This document shows, in pieces, positions 58,391-64,000 of a DNA stretch of 64,000 nucleotides; within the stretch, counting starts at the first letter, position 1, and each line of letters begins with the position of its first letter. Source of the stretch: Pseudoselenomonas ruminantium (GTDB lineage Bacteria; Bacillota; Negativicutes; Selenomonadales; Selenomonadaceae). Under the pieces are notes generated by a model. The model was not told where the DNA came from. It saw only the letters and a program-made list of their open reading frames with translations, and searched no databases. Location of the stretch: NCBI RefSeq assembly GCF_900104055.1, contig NZ_FNJQ01000003.1, forward strand, positions 62,001 to 126,000, read 5' to 3'. The position numbers and the translations under genes were made by a program.

Positions 58391-59281
58391 TTACTTCTGG
58401 ATTGGTGTGGCTGCGGCGGCAGCATCCAGCACGCGGTAGTTTTCGGGCAGGTTGTATTTGTCGTAGATGGCCTTGAGGGTTCCATCGGCACGCATTTTTT
58501 CCAGTTCATCGTTTACGGCAGCCAGCAAATCTTTATCGGCAAAGCGGATGGCTGCACCGATGACGCCGCTGCTTTCCGGTTCATAGGGTTCCAGGATGCG
58601 CAGGGCAAGGTCTGCGTTCTGTTTCAGGGTATAGCCGGCCACGATGCCGTCGGTGATGCAGGCATCAATCTTGCCGGTGTTGACGGCCATCATGAGTTCG
58701 GCCTGGCTGTTGAAGACTTTCACTTCCTTGACCTTGCCTTCCTGCTGCCATTTCTGGGCCGTTTCGAGGAAGGTCATGCCCTTCTGGCCGCCGATGGTCT
58801 TGTCTTTCAGGTCTTCTTTGGTCTTGATGGCAGAATCCTTCTTGATGACGACGGCTTCACCTTCGCGGTACCACTGATTGGTGAAATAGGCTTTGCTCAG
58901 GCGTTCCGGCTTGATGTACATTGCGTCGGTCACCATATCGACGGTGCCATTGTTGAGTTCGATCAGCAGGTTTTCAAAGGGGACATGTTTCATTTCCACT
59001 TTGGCAATGCCCAGCCGTTTGGCAATTTCGGTAATGATATCCGCATCAATACCGGAAAAAGCGTTGTTGTTCTTGGCATCTAAATAGGCAAAGGGGGCGT
59101 CGTTGGAGGATGCGACCACCAGCACGCCTTTTTCCTTGACGGCCTGCAGGGTATTGCCGGTGTTGGCGGCGGCAGTCTTTGTGCTGTCGGCGCTGCTTTC
59201 ATCGCCGCCACAGCCCGTCAGGAGCAGGAGGCAGGTCAGAGCGGTGCAAAGGGCGGGGACGAATCTCTTTAGTTTCATCAT
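58391..59281 (-). CDS. Polar amino-acid ABC transporter, substrate-binding lipoprotein
   Basis: The 296-residue protein has a lipobox (LLLLTGCGG), then a family-3 binding-protein fold: GVLVVASSNDAPFAYLDAKN, IDADIITEIAKRLG, DMVTDAMYIKPERL and DACITDGIVAGY. It captures an amino acid outside the membrane. AAAGGTG precedes ATG 59281. Third gene after the ATPase and permease. The PucR/gabT context suggests GABA or a related substrate; polar amino acids or cystine remain possible. Confidence 0.9.
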   Translation of the reverse strand: MMKLKRFVPALCTALTCLLLLTGCGGDESSADSTKTAAANTGNTLQAVKEKGVLVVASSNDAPFAYLDAKNNNAFSGIDADIITEIAKRLGIAKVEMKHVPFENLLIELNNGTVDMVTDAMYIKPERLSKAYFTNQWYREGEAVVIKKDSAIKTKEDLKDKTIGGQKGMTFLETAQKWQQEGKVKEVKVFNSQAELMMAVNTGKIDACITDGIVAGYTLKQNADLALRILEPYEPESSGVIGAAIRFADKDLLAAVNDELEKMRADGTLKAIYDKYNLPENYRVLDAAAAATPIQK

Positions 59282-59320
59282 GGGAATCACCTTTCTTTTG
59301 GTTGGATTTATGGCTTTATG

Positions 59321-60034
59321 TCAACCGCGGCTTTCCGAGAGCTTGTACTCCAGGAATTTTACGCAGCGGGATAAGGGCAGGCTGAGAATGAGATAAGCAA
59401 GTGCCAGATAGGTATAGGCCTCAATGGTCAAAAAAGTCTGGGAGGCAAAGGTCTGGGTGCGCAGAAGCAGTTCATTGACGGCTACATAGGCCAGCAGGGA
59501 GGTGTCTTTTATCATCATCACCAGATAATTGCCTAAGGCGGGGATGATGTTGCGCATGGCCTGTGGCATGATCAGGCGGAACAGGGCTTCCATCTCGCCA
59601 AAGCCAAGGCACAGCGCGGCTTCTGTCTGGCCTTTGTCCACGGACAGGATGCTGCCGCGGATCACTTCGGACATATAGCAGCCATAGTTGAGGGCCAGGC
59701 CGGCGATGCCGGCGGTGAGCGGGGAAATCTGCACATCGGTATGATAGCCGCACATGCCGGCGAGCAGGTTGATCAGCAGGGGAACCACATAGTAGATATA
59801 AACCAGCTGAACCAGAAGCGGTGTGCCCCGGACAAGTTCCAGCAGGCTGTAGAGCATGACGCGGAACGGCCTCCAGGCAAACAGTCGGCCTACGGCGATA
59901 AAGGTACCCACCACGAGGGCCAGCAAAAAGCCCAGCAGGGTGGTTTCAATGACCAAGCCTGCGCCATGCAGCAGGCTCGGGAGCAGGATCTGTCCTGCGG
60001 TGTCGAAGTGTAATTGGGTGATATTGGCGTTCAT
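59321..60034 (-). CDS. Polar amino-acid ABC transporter permease
   Basis: 237 residues of HisM/GlnP type with about five helices, the [20 protein letters not shown] motif and the EAA loop [20 protein letters not shown]. Overlaps the ATPase stop in ATGA. Confidence 0.92.
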   Translation of the reverse strand: MNANITQLHFDTAGQILLPSLLHGAGLVIETTLLGFLLALVVGTFIAVGRLFAWRPFRVMLYSLLELVRGTPLLVQLVYIYYVVPLLINLLAGMCGYHTDVQISPLTAGIAGLALNYGCYMSEVIRGSILSVDKGQTEAALCLGFGEMEALFRLIMPQAMRNIIPALGNYLVMMIKDTSLLAYVAVNELLLRTQTFASQTFLTIEAYTYLALAYLILSLPLSRCVKFLEYKLSESRG

Positions 60035-60768
60035 GCAAAAGCACCTCCAAGTGACAAGCTGCGCAGGAAATTCTGGGTGCGTTCCTGCTGTGGCTGTTCA
60101 AAAATCTGCTGCGGCTGACCTTCCTCCACGATATAGCCTTTATCCATAAAGACGACGCGGTCGGAAATATTGCGGGCAAAATTCATTTCGTGGGTGACAA
60201 TGGCCATGGTCATGCCGTCCTTGCGCAAATCCATCATGACCTTCATGACTTCGCCGACAAGTTCCGGGTCCAGAGCTGAGGTCGGTTCGTCGAAGAGCAG
60301 CATCTTGGGCTGCATGGCCATGGCCCGGGCAATGGCTGCCCGCTGTTGCTGGCCGCCGGATAGCTGGCTGGGATAACTGTCCAGGCGATGGCTCAGGCCT
60401 ACGCGGTCGAGCAGGTCACGGGCCAGTTCCTCGGCTTCTTTGCGGGGTATGTGCTTGACATGCATGGGCGCGTACATGACATTTTTCAGCACCGTGAACA
60501 TGGGAAAGAGGTTGAATTTCTGAAAGACCATGCCCACCTGCTGATGCAGCCATTTGCTGTCCAGGTCCTTGTCCAGCAAGGTATTGTCAAAGTAGATCTT
60601 GCCTCCGGTGGGTTCTTCCAAAAGGTTCAGGCAGCGCAGGAACGTGCTCTTGCCCGAACCGGAAGGCCCGATGATGGTAACGGCTTCCCCATCGTCTATG
60701 CGCAGGCTTATATCCCTTAGAATGGCCGTGGAACCGTAACTTTTCTTGAGCTCTAAGACGTTGTACAT
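60031..60768 (-). CDS. Polar amino-acid ABC transporter ATP-binding protein
   Basis: The 245-residue ATPase has Walker [10 protein letters not shown], signature [15 protein letters not shown] and Walker [15 protein letters not shown], of GlnQ/HisP type. ATG 60768 has GAGGTG upstream. First gene of the operon, behind a leader hairpin and a strong promoter. Confidence 0.93.
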   Translation of the reverse strand: MYNVLELKKSYGSTAILRDISLRIDDGEAVTIIGPSGSGKSTFLRCLNLLEEPTGGKIYFDNTLLDKDLDSKWLHQQVGMVFQKFNLFPMFTVLKNVMYAPMHVKHIPRKEAEELARDLLDRVGLSHRLDSYPSQLSGGQQQRAAIARAMAMQPKMLLFDEPTSALDPELVGEVMKVMMDLRKDGMTMAIVTHEMNFARNISDRVVFMDKGYIVEEGQPQQIFEQPQQERTQNFLRSLSLGGAFA

Positions 60769-60786
60769 AGCAAAACACCTCTTTCT

Positions 60787-60829
60787 GAAAACAAGAAAGG
60801 CGCCCGCACCAATATAAGGTGTGAGCGCC
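60787..60829 (-). promoter_or_regulatory. Terminator-like hairpin in the leader of the ABC operon (possible attenuator)
   Basis: GGCGCTCACACC / GGTGCGGGCGCC (60829-60818, 60810-60799) followed by TTTCTTGTTTTC on the minus strand, between the promoter and the ribosome site. A 30-codon-plus frame starts at ATG 60862 and runs across it, without a ribosome site. Confidence 0.65.
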
Positions 60830-60880
60830 ATTGCTATCTGTGATGAATTTTTGCAAATTCATGAATATGTTGTTAATGTC

Positions 60881-60909
60881 ATTCTATCGGAAAAGGACAA
60901 AAGTGTCAA
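60881..60909 (-). promoter_or_regulatory. Promoter of the amino-acid ABC operon
   Basis: Minus strand TTGACA (60909-60904), 17 bases, TAGAAT (60886-60881), a near-consensus promoter. Confidence 0.78.
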
Positions 60910-60937
60910 GAACGTGTGGCACAAGAAAATCCATGGT

Positions 60938-60958
60938 CATTGTGCTGCTGGCACAATG
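60938..60958. promoter_or_regulatory. Candidate PucR operator 1
   Basis: CATTGTGC-N5-GCACAATG, a perfect inverted repeat about 30 bases upstream of the ABC operon -35. The core TTGTGC-N5-GCACAA is identical to the site at 62175-62191. As an RNA hairpin it may also end the pucR transcript. Confidence 0.65.
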
Positions 60959-60967
60959 GCAGCCACG

Positions 60968-62140
60968 TCATGGACAGTCCTCAGCCGTCAACTGCAGGTA
61001 ATCGGCGATATAGAAGGCCAGCATATAGGAAAAGCGGTCCTCGCTGTCGTCCAGGTCACAGCCAAGCAGTTCTTTTATCTTCCGCAGGCGGTAGCCGATG
61101 GTGTTGCGATGAGTAAAGGTCAGGCGGGCCGTTTCCTGCAGGCTGCTGTTGTGGAACAGATAGGCGCGGAGGGTGGGCAGCAGCTGTGACTGATGCGCCG
61201 CATCGTAATCAATCAGCGGTTGCAGCTTTTCGCGATGCATTTGCTGTAAAAGACTATGCTGTTCACTCATAAATAACAGACGATAGGGGCCCAGTTCGGA
61301 AAAGGACAGGAGCGCCGTCTGCTGCAGCCTGGCTGTGGCAGCAGCGGCCCGCGCCTCTTTTAGGGCGGTGGGCAGGTCTGCCAGATTGTCATAAAGCTGG
61401 CTGAGGCCGATATGGCCGGACAGGCAGTCAGCCGGCAGATCCTGGCTAAGTTCTATAATACAGTTATGGATATCCGCGGGAGGTTGTCCGAAGACCAATA
61501 AAATCTGCCGGGCATGGCAGAGGATACTGTAGAATCTGGTGAAATGGTTCAGCCGCCGCTTGCAGGTCAGACGGATCAGCTGTTCCTGATCGTGGCTCAG
61601 CTGGGCTGCAGTCAAAGGGAAGACGACCAGTTGAAAGGGAAGGTTCAAAAGTCCCCGTGCCGTTAATTCCTGCTGGCATTTTTCGCCCTGGCTGCCGCCT
61701 GATAGCAGTCCAGCCAGCAGATTTTCCAAGCGGCTTTCCTGCTCCTGGGCGTGAAGCAGGCGGCTGCAATAATCCTGCATGATGTCGGCGATATGGATCT
61801 TCCAGGGCATGGTAAATAAGGGAAAATGCTTTTCCTTACAGAAGTCGATGATTTCCGGCGGGATGTCTGCAGGCCGGATGTATTTACCTGTATTGAGGAT
61901 CAGCCCGCATACCCGGTGGCGGATCAGTTCGGTGATGAAGTCCTGCAGCCAGTTCTCCTGCATGGAGGCCAGGCCAGTGGAAATCACCAGCTCGTGCCCC
62001 CGGAAAAAATCACAGTTGCCGATGTCTTCGCAGAGCTGTACCCAGGTGAATTCCCTGGTCAGGCCGTTGGTGCCGGTCAGCAGCTTTAATTGGTATCTTT
62101 CTTTGGTGTGGTTATAGATTTCCTCTAATGAAATCGACAT
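60968..62140 (-). CDS. PucR-family transcriptional regulator
   Basis: 390 residues: an N-terminal PucR sensor domain (LEEIYNHTKERYQLKLLTGT, HELVISTGLA, ICGLIL-type strands), a GGDEF-like middle, and the C-terminal PucR HTH (SLQETARLTFTHRNTIGYRL then RKIKELLGCDL). GGGAGGG precedes ATG 62140. Divergent from gabT; in Firmicutes such regulators often activate purine, GABA or amino-acid use genes. Confidence 0.9.
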   Translation of the reverse strand: MSISLEEIYNHTKERYQLKLLTGTNGLTREFTWVQLCEDIGNCDFFRGHELVISTGLASMQENWLQDFITELIRHRVCGLILNTGKYIRPADIPPEIIDFCKEKHFPLFTMPWKIHIADIMQDYCSRLLHAQEQESRLENLLAGLLSGGSQGEKCQQELTARGLLNLPFQLVVFPLTAAQLSHDQEQLIRLTCKRRLNHFTRFYSILCHARQILLVFGQPPADIHNCIIELSQDLPADCLSGHIGLSQLYDNLADLPTALKEARAAAATARLQQTALLSFSELGPYRLLFMSEQHSLLQQMHREKLQPLIDYDAAHQSQLLPTLRAYLFHNSSLQETARLTFTHRNTIGYRLRKIKELLGCDLDDSEDRFSYMLAFYIADYLQLTAEDCP

Positions 62141-62174
62141 GCAAATCCCTCCCTTGTGAGGAAGTATACTACAC

Positions 62175-62191
62175 TTGTGCAGAAAGCACAA
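62175..62191. promoter_or_regulatory. Candidate PucR operator 2
   Basis: TTGTGC-AGAAA-GCACAA between pucR and gabT, same core and spacing as the site at 60940-60956. Confidence 0.65.
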
Positions 62192-62271
62192 ATGAATGTG
62201 GGAATATAGGGCTCAGCGTACCTTGCATGGTCAATGGACAGGTAGTAGACTATACCCATCGAACAAAAACG

Positions 62272-62330
62272 AAACGGCACAGCAACGGCGCTGACAGCAA
62301 CGCCCGGGCTGTGCCGTTTATTTATTTTTG
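62272..62330 (+). promoter_or_regulatory. Terminator-like hairpin in the gabT leader (possible attenuator)
   Basis: AAACGGCACAGC / GCTGTGCCGTTT (62272-62283, 62308-62319) with an inner GGCG / CGCC stem, followed by TTTATTTATTTTT. It ends about 10 bases before the gabT ribosome site, so it must be read through or refolded for expression. Confidence 0.72.
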
Positions 62331-62345
62331 ACAGGGGGAATCCAT

Positions 62346-63734
62346 ATGTTAAGAGATGCATTACCGGCAATCATTACGGATACGCTGCCCGGCCCGAAGT
62401 CGGCAGAACTCATCAAGCGCCGTGAAGAGGCGGTGCCTTCTGCGATACACTGCATTTATCCTGTAGCCATGAAGCGGGCTGCCGGAGCCATCATCGAAGA
62501 TCTGGATGGCAATCGTTTCCTGGATTGGATTGGCGGTGTCGGCGTGCTGAATATCGGTCACGCGCATCCGGAGGTCATTGCGGCTGTAAAAGAGCAGGCC
62601 GATAAATACTTCCATGGAATGTTCAATGTGGTCACGCATGAGGGCTATGTGAAGCTGGCGGAGAAACTGAATGCGATTGCACCGGTCAAAGGAGAGAAGA
62701 AGCGTACTTATTTTGCCAACAGCGGCGCGGAGGCCGATGAAAACGCCGTGAAGATTGCCAAGGCCTTTACTGGCCGCCCCAATATCATCGTATTTACTGG
62801 CGCCTTCCATGGCCGCACGCTGCTGACCATGTCCATGACGGCCAAGAAAGCCTATGCACGGGGCATGGGGCCGTTCCCGGACGGGGTATATCGGGCCGAG
62901 TTCCCCTATCTCTACCGCCGTCCGCTGGGCATGCCCAAGGAATCCGCCATTGGCTACTATGTGGAAAAATTGCAGGAGGTCTTTGAAAATGCTTCGCCTG
63001 CTGACCAGGTGGCTGCCATGGTGGTGGAACCCCTGCAAGGCGAAGGCGGGTTTATTCCCGCACCAATTGAATGGGTGAAGGCCCTTCGCCGGATCTGTGA
63101 CAAGCATGGCATCCTGTTGATTGCCGATGAAGTACAGTCCGGATTCTGCCGTACCGGGCGCATGTTTGCCTCAGATTACTGGAAGGAAGCAGGCGTGATG
63201 CCGGATATCATCGCCACGGCCAAATCCATTGCGGCAGGCGTTCCACTCAGCGCCATCATTGCCCGGGAGGAAATCATGCAGGCTGTGCCCGGCGGCGTGA
63301 TTGGCGGCACCTTTGGCGGCAACGCGCTGGCCTGTGCAGCCGCTTTGAAGACCATTGAAATCATGGAACGCGACCATCTGGCGGAAAAATCTTTGGCTAT
63401 GGGGCGCAAGGTCATGGCCCGCTATCAGCAGTGGCAGGAAAAATACGATGTTGTAGGCGATGTGCGCGGCCTTGGCGGCATGGTGGGCATTGAATTCGTC
63501 AAGGATTCCTGGAGCAAGGAACCGGCGCCGGAACTGACGGCAGATATTATCAACGAAGCAGCACGGCAGGGCTTGCTGGTGGAAGGCGCCGGCATCCATG
63601 GCAATGTCATCCGTTTCCTGGCGCCGCTGGTAATGAGCGATGAACAGCTCGAAGCGGGCCTGAACATCTTTGAACGGGCCTTGCAGAAGTGCATTGGCTA
63701 TGAAGAGAGCAGCCAGGAAAAAATAACCGGTTAA
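62346..63734 (+). CDS. gabT: 4-aminobutyrate aminotransferase (class III)
   Basis: The 462-residue PLP enzyme has the class-III features: LDWIGGVGVLNIGHAHPEVI, FANSGAEADENAVKIAKAFT, FTGAFHGRTLLTMSMT, LLIADEVQSGFCRTG, the PLP lysine in ATAKSIAAGVPLSA, and GGTFGGNALACAAAL. It transfers the amino group of GABA to 2-oxoglutarate giving succinate semialdehyde. GGGGG precedes ATG 62346. The next gene, a 4-hydroxybutyrate dehydrogenase, would reduce the product. Confidence 0.9.
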   Translation: MLRDALPAIITDTLPGPKSAELIKRREEAVPSAIHCIYPVAMKRAAGAIIEDLDGNRFLDWIGGVGVLNIGHAHPEVIAAVKEQADKYFHGMFNVVTHEGYVKLAEKLNAIAPVKGEKKRTYFANSGAEADENAVKIAKAFTGRPNIIVFTGAFHGRTLLTMSMTAKKAYARGMGPFPDGVYRAEFPYLYRRPLGMPKESAIGYYVEKLQEVFENASPADQVAAMVVEPLQGEGGFIPAPIEWVKALRRICDKHGILLIADEVQSGFCRTGRMFASDYWKEAGVMPDIIATAKSIAAGVPLSAIIAREEIMQAVPGGVIGGTFGGNALACAAALKTIEIMERDHLAEKSLAMGRKVMARYQQWQEKYDVVGDVRGLGGMVGIEFVKDSWSKEPAPELTADIINEAARQGLLVEGAGIHGNVIRFLAPLVMSDEQLEAGLNIFERALQKCIGYEESSQEKITG

Positions 63735-63747
63735 GAGGTGCTTTGCA

Positions 63748-64000
63748 TGCAGTCATTCAAGATATCGCCCCATATTCATCTGGCCGCTTCCTGCGGGGAG
63801 TTTTGTCAGGAATTTCAAGTAGGGGAAGGGGATTTGCTGTTCGCCAGCCGCAGGACGCAGGAGCATTATCTGCAGGGGCTGGGACAGGGCGCCATCCGCG
63901 TGGATTACCGCGATTTTGGCACTGGGGAACCCACGGATAAGATGGTGGAAGGAATTGCCGCGGCTTTGGCCGGACAGGAATACAAGCGGGTGATCGCCAT
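63748..64000 (+). CDS. 4-hydroxybutyrate dehydrogenase, iron-type alcohol dehydrogenase (5' part)
   Basis: The 84 visible codons (starting MQSFKISPHIHLAASCGEFC) match the N-terminus of clostridial 4-hydroxybutyrate dehydrogenases: a short EF/FQVGEGDLLFAS segment, YRDFGTGEPTDKMVEGI, and YKRVIA. AAGAGGTG precedes ATG 63748, 13 bases after gabT. The enzyme reduces succinate semialdehyde to 4-hydroxybutyrate with NADH. The rest is beyond the window. Confidence 0.82.

Noticed and set aside
1-64000. tRNA, rRNA, transposase or phage structural genes
   Set aside because: None were recognised on either strand; the island's mobility genes, if any, are not visible here.

Overview
The window looks like a Selenomonas-type Negativicute (Firmicutes with a Gram-negative envelope), close to Selenomonas ruminantium. 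This rests on gene content and protein style, not on a database search: strictly anaerobic sugar and amino-acid metabolism, a CooS-type protein, lactate/acetoin-type enzymes, exported proteins with Gram-negative-like signal peptides, and a prokaryotic viperin. An intact iteron origin with rep, parB and parA at 53-57.6 kb, surrounded by ordinary metabolic genes, suggests a megaplasmid/chromid or a chromosome carrying an integrated plasmid core.

Layout. 1-5.7 kb: L-rhamnose catabolism (MFS permease, rhaD, rhaA, rhaB) divergent from a DeoR regulator. 5.7-16.8 kb: PAP2 phosphatase, FliB-like protein, thioesterase, a thiolase/acyl-CoA ligase/hotdog operon, methylglyoxal synthase, nitroreductase, a His-rich exported peptide divergent from a two-component system, and an organic-anion MFS transporter. 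16.9-22.9 kb: a YkvI-like membrane protein and an operon of an unusual CooS-like protein with an SsuABC-like transporter.

23-47 kb is a defence/accessory island. Its core is a type III-D-like CRISPR effector operon on the minus strand (cas10 with GGDD but no HD, Cas7 and Cas5 homologues, csx19, a CARF-HEPN RNase, cas6), with cas2, leader, array and cas1 on the plus strand. Around it lie a stand-alone CARF protein paired with a possible sigma-like protein, glycine-zipper membrane peptides, a nuclease-like/glycine-zipper protein, YaaW-, PcfJ- and FtsZ-like proteins, and a viperin. Eight copies of one bipartite promoter-like element (AATGCCAAAA, exactly 15 bases, then GGTTATAT or a close variant) stand in front of these genes on both strands. 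I saw it nowhere else in the window. My main hypothesis is a CRISPR-linked regulon: Cas10 makes cyclic oligoadenylate on infection, the CARF protein senses it, and a dedicated transcription factor switches on viperin and membrane-acting effectors. A decayed second array with a duplicated leader lies beyond viperin.

47-53 kb: methyltransferase, pdxS-pdxT with a MocR regulator, exported acetolactate decarboxylase, and an exported unknown. 53-57.7 kb: the plasmid replication/partition module, flanked by related hairpins. 57.8-64 kb: an Rrf2 regulator, a polar amino-acid ABC transporter, a PucR regulator, gabT and the start of a 4-hydroxybutyrate dehydrogenase. Identical 17-bp operators in front of the transporter and between pucR and gabT tie these into one probable GABA-fermentation regulon. 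No rRNA or tRNA genes were seen.
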